Assembly (NCBI RefSeq): GCF_024296685.1
Contig: NZ_CP100763.1
Location: forward strand, 1,240,001 to 1,304,000
DNA from: Natrinema marinum
Lineage (GTDB): Archaea > Halobacteriota > Halobacteria > Halobacteriales > Natrialbaceae
Reading direction: 5' to 3'
DNA: 64,000 nt
A model generated the notes under the pieces. The model did no database searches. It had not been told where the DNA came from and saw only the letters and a program-made list of their open reading frames with translations. Numbering within the stretch: the stretch's first letter is position 1; every line of letters begins with the position of its first letter. This document shows positions 15,898-24,642 of the stretch, one piece after another. Made by a program: the position numbers and the translations under genes.

Positions 15898-16460
15898 TGC
15901 GATCTTCTTACTGAGGGTTCCGACGGCTCGATCACCACAACCGGTCGCTCGGGTTCGCGAGCCGATCGGTCGACTTGCTCGTGAGTAGGGACCAGCGTCT
16001 AGCTCCGCTCGTACTCCCGGTCGAGCAGGCTGTGAGATCCCCTACTCAGCGTCTACCTGTGCGCTTTGGCTCGGTGATCGATCTCTCCCTCTTCCAGAAT
16101 CCGCCGGCCACCGAGACACCCGCCGTCGCGTGGAACGGACACCCGCTGTGGCTCGCGTGGACGCCGGATCAGCGGTCGTCGCGTTCTATCGATTTGTCCG
16201 GGCCTAACAGCCGTTCTCGCCGCCGGATCGCAGCTCGACCGTAGACCCGATCAAGAAACAATTGCCGCAATCTACGACAGTCCGTCGGCGGGAAAGAGCG
16301 ACGATACCGGCGCTACTGGGAGCGCTATCGACCGAAGCGCGATACCGACTGCGACGGCTCAGTCAGTACATATCGCCGAATCGAACAGCGGGATAGGGGG
16401 CCGCTGCCATGCCTTTGCTATCGGCGGGTCCGCGTCGACCGCGCCAGCGTTCGTCAATCT
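15898..16460. other. Gene-free 563 bp with a nested inverted repeat
   Basis: No convincing coding frame exists here; an 89-codon frame at 15975 has shadow-like composition. The main structure is the nested inverted repeat at 15982-16048. No sulfur-locus motif is seen before the TauE gene at 16461. The region might hold a non-coding RNA or the remains of deleted genes. Confidence 0.5.
15982..16048. repeat. Nested inverted repeat (TGAGTAGGG ... CCCTACTCA)
   Basis: Exact 9-bp arms lie at 15982-15990 and 16040-16048. Inside, CAGC (15993-15996) pairs with GCTG (16029-16032), and GCTCG (16007-16011) pairs with CGAGC (16022-16026). The nested order would give one long hairpin with internal loops. 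It could be a structured RNA, a termination element or a recombination site. Confidence 0.45.
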
Positions 16461-17384
16461 ATGAGTTCACCAGAGTCTCCGATACGCGTCGACCGATTCG
16501 TCTCGAACCTCCGCGCGTTCAGATATCGCGAAGTGATGATGGCCGTTGCGACGCTCAGCGTGATCGCGGGATCGATCGTCTTCTTCCCCGGTCTCGAGAA
16601 CGTGGGCGCGGGTATCCAGTCCGACGTCTCGCTCGGCCTGCTCGCAGCGTTCGTCCTCGTCGCGATCGTCGCCGGCGTCGTCAAGGGGATGATCGGGTTC
16701 GGCTACGCGCTGATCACGACGCCCATCTTCGCGTCGGTGATCGACCCGACATTCGCGGTCGTCGTCCTGGCGATCCCGCCGTGGATGCTCAACATGTTCC
16801 AGATCGGCGAGACCGATACCGGACTCGCCTTCGTCCGCGACGAGTGGCTCCTCGTGGCGCTGGCCGCCGTCGGGACCGTCCTCGGCGTCGCCTTCCTCGC
16901 GGAGTTCAGCACCGGCCCCATCGTCCCCTTCCTCATCGGGCTGATCATCTTCGGCTACGTCGTCTTCCAGCTCGTCCAGCGCTTCGTCACGGTCGAGGAG
17001 GCCCACCACCCGGTCGCGCTCGGCACCGCCGGCTTCCTCGAGGGCTTCCTGCTCGCCGTCGCGAACCTCGGCCCGCTCCTCCCCGTCTACTTCCACACGT
17101 TCGAGCGCGACGCCGAGCGGTACATCGGCGGGCTCTCGATGGTGCTCGGGACGGTGTTCACGATTCGCATCGTCCAGATGGCGCTGTTCACCGACCTGTT
17201 GACGACCTACCGGCTGTGGCTCGGCTCGGTGATCGCCGTGGTTACGATCGTCGGCCTGCTGCTTGGCACGTCTCTCCGCCGACTCGAGGTCGACGAGGAC
17301 CTGTTCAACCGGTTCGTCGTCGGGCTCCTGTTTCTGATCTCGCTCAACATCTTCCGAAACACCGTGCCCGCGCTGTTCTTCTAG
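16461..17384 (+). CDS. Second TauE/SafE (TSUP) family permease
   Basis: The 307-aa protein has about eight membrane segments. The first TSUP signature is GVVKGMIGFGYALITTPIFASV (~73-94); the second half contains GTAGFLEGFLLAVANLGPLLPVYF (~188-211). The long cytoplasmic start (~1-27) is unusual but the ATG at MSSPESP is the only good start. TSUP proteins export sulfite and similar anions. It is only distantly similar to the permease at 2412 and lacks that gene's DUF7512 partner and motif, so it may serve another substrate or another signal. Confidence 0.83.
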   Translation: MSSPESPIRVDRFVSNLRAFRYREVMMAVATLSVIAGSIVFFPGLENVGAGIQSDVSLGLLAAFVLVAIVAGVVKGMIGFGYALITTPIFASVIDPTFAVVVLAIPPWMLNMFQIGETDTGLAFVRDEWLLVALAAVGTVLGVAFLAEFSTGPIVPFLIGLIIFGYVVFQLVQRFVTVEEAHHPVALGTAGFLEGFLLAVANLGPLLPVYFHTFERDAERYIGGLSMVLGTVFTIRIVQMALFTDLLTTYRLWLGSVIAVVTIVGLLLGTSLRRLEVDEDLFNRFVVGLLFLISLNIFRNTVPALFF

Positions 17385-17433
17385 AACAGGCTCGTCGGTC
17401 GGCGAGTCCGACCCTCGCTCAGTTGCCGTCCGC

Positions 17434-17673
17434 TCACCGCCCCCACGGGGCCGTCACGAGGACGTAGGCGACGACCCCGAGAAAGAGGAGGGCGTAGAAC
17501 TGCGCTCGCGACCAGTTCGCCGATAGCGACAGCAGCGTGAGCAAGAGCACCCAGCAGGCGACGACCACCAGATCCGCGAGCAATCGCCCGGCGGTAGTGG
17601 CGACCGCTCGCGACCGGGCCCGCTGCCACAACGACCCGTCACGCTGACCGTCGGCTAGTCGGTCGTCGCTCAT
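17434..17673 (-). CDS. Small two-helix membrane protein, unknown
   Basis: The 79-aa protein has a charged N-terminus (~1-25) and two hydrophobic segments (LLADLVVVACWVLLLTLLSLS and FYALLFLGVVAYVLVTAPWG). It has an ordinary ATG and its composition matches neighbouring genes. I recognise no named family with certainty. It converges on the TauE permease and lies 71 bp downstream of the Tat-exported protease. Confidence 0.55.
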   Translation of the reverse strand: MSDDRLADGQRDGSLWQRARSRAVATTAGRLLADLVVVACWVLLLTLLSLSANWSRAQFYALLFLGVVAYVLVTAPWGR

Positions 17674-17744
17674 CGGTCACCTCGAGCCGTCGTCCGCGTG
17701 ATCGCCGTTGCCCTCGTCGTCGGTCGCGTTGGTGCCATCATCGA

Positions 17745-18887
17745 TCAGAAGTGATAGCCGTACCGGTCGGTGAGCCGGTAGGCCGCCGTGCCCCAGATGT
17801 AGTTCTGTCCCGGCCACCAGGTCCGGGCGTTGTTGAAGCCAGCGACGAGCACGCCCCGATCCGGGGTCGCGGGATCCGCCCGGAAACTCACGGAGCCGCT
17901 GTCGCCGTCGGCCATGTCGCGTTCGTCGCCCCATCGGAGCTGTCCGTACCGGGGCGACTCCCCGGTGAGCGACGTGATGGCGTCAATCCCCTCGATTCGG
18001 CCCGTCGTGTGTCCGGTCTTCGCGCCGACCTTCTCGAGGGACTTCCCTCGAGCGACGAGATCGGCCAGGCCCAGTCGGGTGAACTGACCGTGGACGCGTA
18101 CGTCCGTCGGGCCGGCGATCACGCCGTCGGGACGGAACGGACCGTGCGGGGCGACCGCGACCACGTCCTCGATCGCGTGGTCTGCGTAGACGCGCCCGAT
18201 CGGGACGGACTGTCCGTTCTCGAGCGGTAGCGCGAGTTCGCCGCGTGCGGGGTCGGAGCCGCCGAAGGTATGGCTGGCCGTCGCGAACAGCGCTCGTTTC
18301 GCGCTCGGATCGTAGAGCGCCGGCGTGAGCGTCGCCCTGCTGTAGCCCGCTCGGCAGGCGACGCCGCCGGGAACTCGACCGTCGTCGAGGTGAGCGACCC
18401 GTCTGAACTGTCCGCCGTCCCGTTCGTCCGTCGCCGCCTCGCCCCGCTCGATCGCGTTCACGTCGAACGCGATCTCGGCGAGGATCGTCTCGAGAAACTC
18501 GAGCGTCTGGTCTAAATCCCGCGCGGAAACGTCGACCGTGATCGACGCGCCCGGATCGTCGTAGCCGCCGGGAACGACCGCGCTGCCGAGGTAGCCGGTC
18601 ACGCCCGTCCGGGCGAGGCGGCGATTGAGTTCGAAGGCCTTCGTGACCGCGGCGTACCAGTCGGCGGGAACAGTCGTCGTCCGCGTCTCGGTCACCCACG
18701 GGTCGCTCGGGTCCGATCTGACGAGGGCGGTCGCGATCGTGACTTCCCCGCCGTCCGCACTCAGGAAGTCCTCGACGCCGAGCACGTGGGCCACGCCTAG
18801 CGCGTAGCCGGCCGTGCCGACCGTTCGGAGGAACTCTCGGCGGCCGCTCCCGCGTTTCGATCCACGCTCGCGATCCGTCGGTATCAT
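17745..18887 (-). CDS. Tat-exported trypsin-like (S1-fold) serine protease
   Basis: The 380-aa protein begins with a twin-arginine signal: RR16-17 in GRREFLRTVG followed by a hydrophobic stretch to about residue 36. A prodomain-like region (~45-190) precedes a chymotrypsin-fold domain. Its candidate triad is His206 (TASHTFGG), Asp241 (EDVVAVAP) and Ser330 (DGDSGSVSF). GHTTGRIEGI (~292-301) matches the strand typical of alpha-lytic-like proteases. Export in folded form through Tat is normal for halophiles. It probably degrades extracellular protein; no partner or inhibitor is evident. Confidence 0.8.
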   Translation of the reverse strand: MIPTDRERGSKRGSGRREFLRTVGTAGYALGVAHVLGVEDFLSADGGEVTIATALVRSDPSDPWVTETRTTTVPADWYAAVTKAFELNRRLARTGVTGYLGSAVVPGGYDDPGASITVDVSARDLDQTLEFLETILAEIAFDVNAIERGEAATDERDGGQFRRVAHLDDGRVPGGVACRAGYSRATLTPALYDPSAKRALFATASHTFGGSDPARGELALPLENGQSVPIGRVYADHAIEDVVAVAPHGPFRPDGVIAGPTDVRVHGQFTRLGLADLVARGKSLEKVGAKTGHTTGRIEGIDAITSLTGESPRYGQLRWGDERDMADGDSGSVSFRADPATPDRGVLVAGFNNARTWWPGQNYIWGTAAYRLTDRYGYHF

Positions 18888-19057
18888 GGTCTCGATGAGG
18901 AACGACGCCGGCCGACCCGACCGAACGACGGCGTCTCCCTCGCGTCAGCACCGGATAACGGGATCGGCGGTAATGATCCTTCCGCCCGTTCCCAACGTGT
19001 GACACGCTACCATTCCCATGGCGCTTGGTCGTCGCGTTCGCCGGCCGGACCGAACGG

Positions 19058-20278
19058 TCAGACACGTCCGCGAAGCGTCATCCCTCCGAGTCCGAGCGCA
19101 CCGATACCGGCGACGGCTCCGGCGACGAGGAACACGCCACGCACGCCCGCGAGCGGGACCGCCAAGCCGAACGCCACCGGCGAGAGGAACTGGCCGGTGT
19201 AGCCGACGGAGGCGAGATACGAACTGAACTGCCCCTGGCGATCCGGCGGCGCGAACGCCTCGACCCACGCGAACGTCGACGGGAAGACCAGTCCCAGCCC
19301 GAGACCGAACAGGACCACGGGGAGCGCCGCCCCGACGGCCGTCCCGACCGCGGTCGCGATTCCGAACCCGGCGACCCAGCAGGCGAGCGCGGCGAGTACG
19401 AGCATCGGCCGGTCGACGCGACTGACGAGTCGGTCGTACGCGACCGCCGAGACACCGCCCGCCGCCCCGTTGGCGGCCAGATAGAGGCTGATCTCGAGCG
19501 AGCCGTTCACGCCGATACCGGCCAACAACTGCGGGTAGAAGACGACGATCGCGTACAGGAGCGCGTTCGCGCCGAAGTAGAGCAAATACACCAGGGGAAG
19601 GCCCGGCTGTCGACGGAAAACGTCGAGGATGCCCGCGACTCCGCCGTGATCGTCGCCGTTCGCGGCCTGCTCGGTGGCGACGCCGTCCGCGGACCGCGTC
19701 TCGGGGATCGTCACCGCGGCGAAGACTCCCAGCGGGAGCGCGACCAAATAGATCCCGAACGGGAGGTTCCACGCGATGGTGCCGGCCGCGCCGCCGACCA
19801 GCGGCCAGACGGCGGCTCCCGCGCTGTTCGCGCTGCTTCGAAGGCCCAGTGCCCGCTCCATCGCCTGCCCCTCGTAGAGCTCGTAGATGAGCACGGTCAC
19901 CGACGTGTAGACCGCGGCGGTCCCGAGTCCGAGCACCACTCGAGAGGCCAGCAGCGGGTAAAACGAGTCGACGAACAGCCCTGCACCGCCGCCGAGCCCG
20001 TAGACGGCGAGCCCGCCGACGAACGGCGTGCGCGGGCCGACCCGATCGACGAGCGACCCGACGAGCGGACTCGCGAGGACGATGACGCCGCCGTGGGTGG
20101 TGATGATGAGCCCCGCAGCCGAGCCGGAGACGCCCAGTTCCCGCTGGATCTGCGGGACGATGGGGCCGAGAATCGCACCGGCCATGACCGTCAGCGTCGC
20201 CGCGGCGACTAGCACCCAGAGCGAGCGCCGGCGCTGTTCGGAGCCCGTCACTGTTCGTTCTCGAGTGCCCCATTCCAA
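19058..20278 (-). CDS. MFS transporter
   Basis: The 406-aa protein has 12 predicted helices in two six-helix halves. The conserved loop after helix 2 is GSLVDRVGPRTPFVGG (~73-88), a variant of the MFS A motif, with YDRLVSRVDRP as its counterpart in the second half. The central cytoplasmic loop (~200-225) is acidic. The substrate is unknown; the family includes drug and metabolite exporters. It is divergent from the M20 peptidase, with a 223-bp promoter region between them. Confidence 0.85.
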   Translation of the reverse strand: MEWGTRERTVTGSEQRRRSLWVLVAAATLTVMAGAILGPIVPQIQRELGVSGSAAGLIITTHGGVIVLASPLVGSLVDRVGPRTPFVGGLAVYGLGGGAGLFVDSFYPLLASRVVLGLGTAAVYTSVTVLIYELYEGQAMERALGLRSSANSAGAAVWPLVGGAAGTIAWNLPFGIYLVALPLGVFAAVTIPETRSADGVATEQAANGDDHGGVAGILDVFRRQPGLPLVYLLYFGANALLYAIVVFYPQLLAGIGVNGSLEISLYLAANGAAGGVSAVAYDRLVSRVDRPMLVLAALACWVAGFGIATAVGTAVGAALPVVLFGLGLGLVFPSTFAWVEAFAPPDRQGQFSSYLASVGYTGQFLSPVAFGLAVPLAGVRGVFLVAGAVAGIGALGLGGMTLRGRV

Positions 20279-20501
20279 CAGGGTTGTGATCGCGGCCGTT
20301 CGCGTTCGGCGCGGCCACGCCTCACAGCGAGAGCAACCGACGGTTTCGAAGGGCCGTCACCGCGGAAGTTGAGGTCGGAACGGGTTCCTATCCCACCGGC
20401 AATTCGATGCACCACGTTCGATTAAATCCCATATATGTCGAATAGAGTGTAGTATTCGGAGAAAATGGTAAATGGGCGGGCGGTATACTGTGACAGGATC
20501 T

Positions 20502-21800
20502 ATGTCAACAGACCACAGAGCGGTTCTCCGTGACCGTATCGAGGACAAACGCGACGATCTCGTCGATCTCCTGACCGAACTGATCGGCCAACAGTCCGTC
20601 ACCGGTAACGAAACGCCCGCACAGGAGGTCGTTTCCTCGCGCCTCGAGTCCCGCGGTCTCGAGGTCGACATGTGGGAACCCGACGCCGACGAATTGAGAG
20701 ACCACCCCGGATTCTTCGAGACGGCGTCCTACCAGGAACAGGGATACGAGAACCGCCCGAACGTCGCGGCAACCAGGGAGGGCGTCGGAGACGGTCGCTC
20801 GCTGACCCTCAGTGGCCACGTCGACGTCGTTCCGGTCGACGAGGACGAGTGGCGCTACGACCCGTGGGACGCCACCGTCGAGGACGGCCGCCTCTACGGA
20901 CGGGGCAGCAACGATATGCTCGGTGGCGTCGCCGCTATCCTCATCGCCTACGAGGCCCTCGACGATCTCGAGGTCGAACTGGCGGGCGACCTCACGCTCC
21001 AGACGACCATCGAAGAGGAGGCCGGTGGCCCCGGTGGCGTGCTCTCCGCCCTCGAGCGGGGCTATCAGCCCGATGCGGCGATCATCACCGAGCCCTCTGG
21101 GCTCCCGAACATCGGGATGGCGAGCGCTGGCGTCATGTACTTCCGGATCGAGGTCCCTGGGAAATCGGCCCACGCCGCTCGCGGCTACGCGGGCGTCAAC
21201 GCCATCGGAAAGGCGGCGGAGATTTACCGAGCGCTCGACGACCTCGATCGAGAGCGGAAATCGCGCATCTCGTACGAGCCGGCCTTCCGGCAGAACCCGG
21301 AGCTCGAGGGCCACGAGACGAACCTGAACGTCGGCACGATCGACGGCGGCGACTGGCCCTCGACGGTTCCCTCTGGAGCCCTACTGGAGGGACGCATCGG
21401 CTGGCCGCCCGGCGAAACGCGCGAGGAGGTTCGGGCGGACGTGGAAGCTGCCGTCCGGAAGGCCACCGAGACCGACGAGTGGCTGTCCGAACATCCACCC
21501 GAGTTCGAGTGGTTCGGCTGGAACGCCGCCCCGCACGAACTGGACACCGACGCGGAGATCGTCCAGATCGCACGGGAGAACGCCGAGACGATCACCGGCG
21601 GGGAAACGACCTTCGGCGGCGGGAGCGGCGGGAACGACGAGCGGTTCTACAATCGCTACTACGACATCCCCTGTCCCTCGGTCGGCCCGCGCGGCGAGAA
21701 CATCCACGCTGCCGACGAGTACGTCGAAATCGAGTCGCTCGTCCAGACGGCACAGACGCTCGCGCTAACGGCCATCGATTGGTGCGGAACTGCGGAGTAA
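20502..21800 (+). CDS. M20 family metallopeptidase (ArgE/DapE/CPG2-like)
   Basis: The 432-aa cytoplasmic enzyme is read from MSTDHRAVL; an upstream ATG ten codons earlier is less likely. It has a di-zinc site typical of M20: SGHVDVVP (~103-110), GRGSNDMLGG (~133-142), EEEAGG (~171-176, with the catalytic Glu), and the late His in GENIHAADEYV. The dimerisation-lid domain (~195-320) includes GKSAHAARGYAGVNAI. Such enzymes hydrolyse N-acyl amino acids or peptides. The exact substrate (acetylornithine, succinyl-diaminopimelate or other) cannot be told from sequence, and no biosynthesis genes are adjacent. Confidence 0.88.
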   Translation: MSTDHRAVLRDRIEDKRDDLVDLLTELIGQQSVTGNETPAQEVVSSRLESRGLEVDMWEPDADELRDHPGFFETASYQEQGYENRPNVAATREGVGDGRSLTLSGHVDVVPVDEDEWRYDPWDATVEDGRLYGRGSNDMLGGVAAILIAYEALDDLEVELAGDLTLQTTIEEEAGGPGGVLSALERGYQPDAAIITEPSGLPNIGMASAGVMYFRIEVPGKSAHAARGYAGVNAIGKAAEIYRALDDLDRERKSRISYEPAFRQNPELEGHETNLNVGTIDGGDWPSTVPSGALLEGRIGWPPGETREEVRADVEAAVRKATETDEWLSEHPPEFEWFGWNAAPHELDTDAEIVQIARENAETITGGETTFGGGSGGNDERFYNRYYDIPCPSVGPRGENIHAADEYVEIESLVQTAQTLALTAIDWCGTAE

Positions 21801-21872
21801 CTCGCCTGTGGAGACCCGACCGCTGGGCGAAACGACCGTATCGGTTTTAGGACGAGGGATAGACGGCTACGT

Positions 21873-22835
21873 ATGAACGAGGTACACAAACTCGAGATTC
21901 CGACGCCGTTCGGCGTGGGTCGGGTGAACTGTTACGTCTTCACCGCCGACGGACTGACGCTGCTCGATCCCGGGCCGGCGACGGAGGCGGCGTACGAGAC
22001 ACTCGCGGCCGAGCTGGACGACCGCGGGTTCGCCGTCGCCGACGTGGACCGGGTACTCATCACGCACCCCCACATGGACCACTTCGGCCTCGCCGACCGG
22101 GTCGTCGAGGAGTCCGGCGCCCGCACCGTCGCCCACCGAGAGGCTACGAGACACCTCGCCGATCCGATCGGGCACTTCGACCGCGAGCAGGCCTTCTTCC
22201 GGCCGTTCCTGACGGCGATGGGAGTGCCCGAACAGGTCGCTAGAACGGCCGTCACGCTTCCCGAAGCGTACACGAACTATCAAGCGCCCCTGACCGTCGA
22301 CCGCGAGCTCGCCGACGGCGACACCGTCGACGTGGGCATCGAACTGACGGCGGTTCACACGCCCGGACACGCGCCGGGTTCCGTCTGCTTCGTCCCGTCG
22401 GCGGAGCCGGTCGCGTTCACCGGCGATCACGTCCTCCAGCACATCTCTCCGAACCCGCTTCTCACCATCGTACCCGGGACCGACGACGAACGAACGCGAA
22501 GCCTCCCGGCGTATCTCGACTCGTTAGAGAAGATCCAAACGGTCGAGGCGGAGATCGGCCACGCCGGCCACGGAGAGACGATTCCCGACCTGAACGCCCG
22601 CGCCGAGGAGATCCTCGAGCACCACCACCGCCGGAAAGAACACATCGCGGACCTGATCGACGAGACGGGGGCGATGACGGCCTACGACGTGATGCAGGAA
22701 CTGTTCCCCGACCTCCCGGCGACGGAGGTCTTCCCCGGCATGTCCGAGGTGATCGGCCACCTCGACTTGCTCGAGGACGAAAATCGGGTTTCCATCAGCG
22801 AAGCAGACGGGATCGAACGGTACGCACTCCGATGA
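21873..22835 (+). CDS. MBL-fold metallohydrolase with C-terminal winged-helix-like tail
   Basis: The 320-aa protein is leaderless behind GGTTTTAGG (about 25 bp upstream). The MBL core has THPHMDHFG (~64-72), HTPGHAPGS (~161-169) and FTGDHVL (~185-191). The C-terminal third contains an AEEILEHHHRRKEHIADLI helix, then TAYDVMQELFPDLPATEVF and VIGHLDLLEDENRV, the tail seen in LACTB2-like hydrolases. Family members cleave thioesters, lactones or nucleic acids, and specificity is not visible. It follows the M20 peptidase with a 72-bp gap but has its own promoter. Confidence 0.88.
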   Translation: MNEVHKLEIPTPFGVGRVNCYVFTADGLTLLDPGPATEAAYETLAAELDDRGFAVADVDRVLITHPHMDHFGLADRVVEESGARTVAHREATRHLADPIGHFDREQAFFRPFLTAMGVPEQVARTAVTLPEAYTNYQAPLTVDRELADGDTVDVGIELTAVHTPGHAPGSVCFVPSAEPVAFTGDHVLQHISPNPLLTIVPGTDDERTRSLPAYLDSLEKIQTVEAEIGHAGHGETIPDLNARAEEILEHHHRRKEHIADLIDETGAMTAYDVMQELFPDLPATEVFPGMSEVIGHLDLLEDENRVSISEADGIERYALR

Positions 22836-22879
22836 CACGGACGGGGCGGTGACGGTCGCTCTCTCGGCCGGGCCGCTGC

Positions 22880-22964
22880 CAGTGGTACATCTCGCAAGGG
22901 ACCCTGGGGCTGTGGACTCGGTCGAGGACAGGGACCGGTGGCTGCTGTCGGACTTCTACCACTG
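22880..22964. repeat. Nested inverted repeat downstream of the MBL gene (CAGTGGTA ... TACCACTG)
   Basis: Arms CAGTGGTA (22880-22887) and TACCACTG (22957-22964) enclose CCCTG (22902-22906)/CAGGG (22929-22933) and CTCG (22917-22920)/CGAG (22923-22926). They would fold into one branched or extended hairpin in the 199-bp gap before tRNA-Glu. It may be a structured RNA or a terminator-like element. Confidence 0.4.
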
Positions 22965-23034
22965 ACTGGTCCCACTATCGCTGCTCCACTGACGGCAGTT
23001 TACGGTGAAAACCACGAGAAACGGACGAAACGAG

Positions 23035-23109
23035 TGCTCCGACAGGGATTCGAACCCTGGTCATTGCCGTGAGAGGGCAATATGATTGGCCGGACTACAC
23101 CATCGGAGC
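23035..23109 (-). tRNA. tRNA-Glu (anticodon CTC)
   Basis: Read on the minus strand, the acceptor stem is GCTCCGA/TCGGAGC with discriminator A. The anticodon stem TTGCC/GGCAA closes the loop CTCTCAC (anticodon CTC), and the T arm contains GGTTCGAATCC. The 3' CCA is not encoded. No intron is seen. Confidence 0.95.
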
Positions 23110-23209
23110 GTCCGTCGCCTGCACTCGATAGTTGCGCGGTACGATGTTTAAGGATTCCGTTTCGGTCCGAGAGTGGCGTGCAGTACCACGAATTTGACAC
23201 CTGACAGGA

Positions 23210-24478
23210 TTACTCGTCGAACGGCGATTTCGTCGCCTCGGGTTCGAACCCCTCGAGGCTGATGATGTTCTCGCGGCCGACCCGGAGCTTGCTGATGGTG
23301 CCGTCGTCTTCCATGTCCGAGAGGAGCATGCTGACCTTGGATTTCGACCAGCCCGTTTCCTCGACGATGTTGACCTGTTTCATCCGACCGCCGTTCTCGC
23401 GGATGAGTTTGACGACGCGGTCCTCGTCCGTCATCAGGTCCTCTTCCGACAGCGGGTCCGTCCCGGCGTTCGGGTCGGCAGCGGCGGGCGAGTCCATCGA
23501 TGTCGACTCCTCGCTCGCGGATTCCCGATCGGGTGGACGGACCGTCGATCCGGCCGCCGAACCGTCGTCGTCGGTCCCGTCGGTGCCGTTGTGGCGATAC
23601 CAGACGATAGCCGCGAGTGCGAGGACGGCGACGACGAGACCGGCGGCGAGGTACGGAACGAGCCCCGCGTCTGATGGCGAGTCGTTCAGTTCACTGCCAC
23701 TCCCGACACCGGCTCCGGGACGGTCGAACACCGCACGCGGGCGGCCGTCGACGAACTCCTGTGAGCCGCTCCAGCTGACCGAATCGACAGCCGCGAGCGA
23801 GCTGCCGGCGTACTGGCTTTCGGGTTCGACCGTGCGAAACGTGAGATCGCCACCGGCCTCGATGACGATCCGCTGGTCGGGGCCGATGTAGAGGTCTTCG
23901 AAAACATCGCCGACGACGATCCGGTCATCCTCGACGACGGCGAAGTTCGTCCAGAGAAACGACATCTCGACGACCCCCGTCGGAGTGAGCTGTTCTTCGA
24001 TCCGAGCGGATCGATGAAAGTTCTGCGCTTCCATCTCCCGGCCGGTCTCCTGCGCTCCGGCCTGAGTCAGTAGCTGTGACTGGTTCCGAAAGCTATCGTA
24101 CAGCGCCGTCTCGTTGTCTTCGAACTCCTCTGCGAACGCGTCGAAGTTCTGTCGCGCCTTAGTTGCGTTCTCGTCGTTCGCGAACCGCTGTTCGTGCCGG
24201 AACGTCCACGTCGCGCTCCCGTTTTCGTGGACGGTGATCTCGAACGTCGTCGTATCGATGTTCGAGCTGAACTCCTGCATTCCCCGGGCGGTGGCGAACC
24301 GCGAGTCCTCGAGGGCGGCCGTTCCGGACCGCGTGTCTTCGGGAGCCGTGTCCATCGCCGCGGGTGCGGTCGGTCCTGACGGTGCGAGAACGGCCGTCCC
24401 ACCGACGCCCGCAACGGCCGCGAGGATGACGAAAACGACGAGACCCACGGAGACCGGCCGATTCATTCGTCTACTCAC
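23210..24478 (-). CDS. Membrane-anchored HTH regulator with external sensor domain (DUF7345/DUF7343-like)
   Basis: The 422-aa protein has an N-terminal signal or anchor helix (~8-30), an extracytoplasmic beta-rich domain (~60-270) containing HENGSATWTFRHEQRF and TGVVEMSFLWTNFA, a second membrane helix (~283-303) and an acidic linker. It ends in a cytoplasmic winged-helix domain (~350-410) with MKQVNIVEETGWSKSKVSMLLSDMEDDG. This is a one-component design in which an outside signal is read directly by a DNA-binding domain. Family numbers are from memory. The gene faces tRNA-Glu and is divergent from the MBL gene at 24643. Its target genes are unknown. Confidence 0.83.
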   Translation of the reverse strand: MSRRMNRPVSVGLVVFVILAAVAGVGGTAVLAPSGPTAPAAMDTAPEDTRSGTAALEDSRFATARGMQEFSSNIDTTTFEITVHENGSATWTFRHEQRFANDENATKARQNFDAFAEEFEDNETALYDSFRNQSQLLTQAGAQETGREMEAQNFHRSARIEEQLTPTGVVEMSFLWTNFAVVEDDRIVVGDVFEDLYIGPDQRIVIEAGGDLTFRTVEPESQYAGSSLAAVDSVSWSGSQEFVDGRPRAVFDRPGAGVGSGSELNDSPSDAGLVPYLAAGLVVAVLALAAIVWYRHNGTDGTDDDGSAAGSTVRPPDRESASEESTSMDSPAAADPNAGTDPLSEEDLMTDEDRVVKLIRENGGRMKQVNIVEETGWSKSKVSMLLSDMEDDGTISKLRVGRENIISLEGFEPEATKSPFDE

Positions 24479-24642
24479 TACGTGCCGGAGCTAAAAATCC
24501 TTGTGAATACCGGGACGGATACCAGTACGGGTCTCGTCGGGGGCTCATGCGACCGCTCACGGCCGGTCCGGGGCGACTCGAGCGCTCGACATCGCGGTTC
24601 CGTGTCGACACCCACAAATCGATCGACCGCGTAGCGGCCGCC

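Noticed and set aside
15975-16244. 89-codon plus-strand frame between HalOD1 and TauE
   Set aside because: Arg/Ser/Pro-rich, no homology recognised, and it runs through the nested inverted repeat.
22682-22975. 97-codon minus-strand frame at the MBL gene end
   Set aside because: Mostly antisense to the MBL gene; Pro/Arg-rich, no promoter.
24547-24642. 32-codon N-terminal extension of the small MBL hydrolase
   Set aside because: Arg/Ser-rich and absent from the compact family; the ATG at 24643 fits the MBL fold start.
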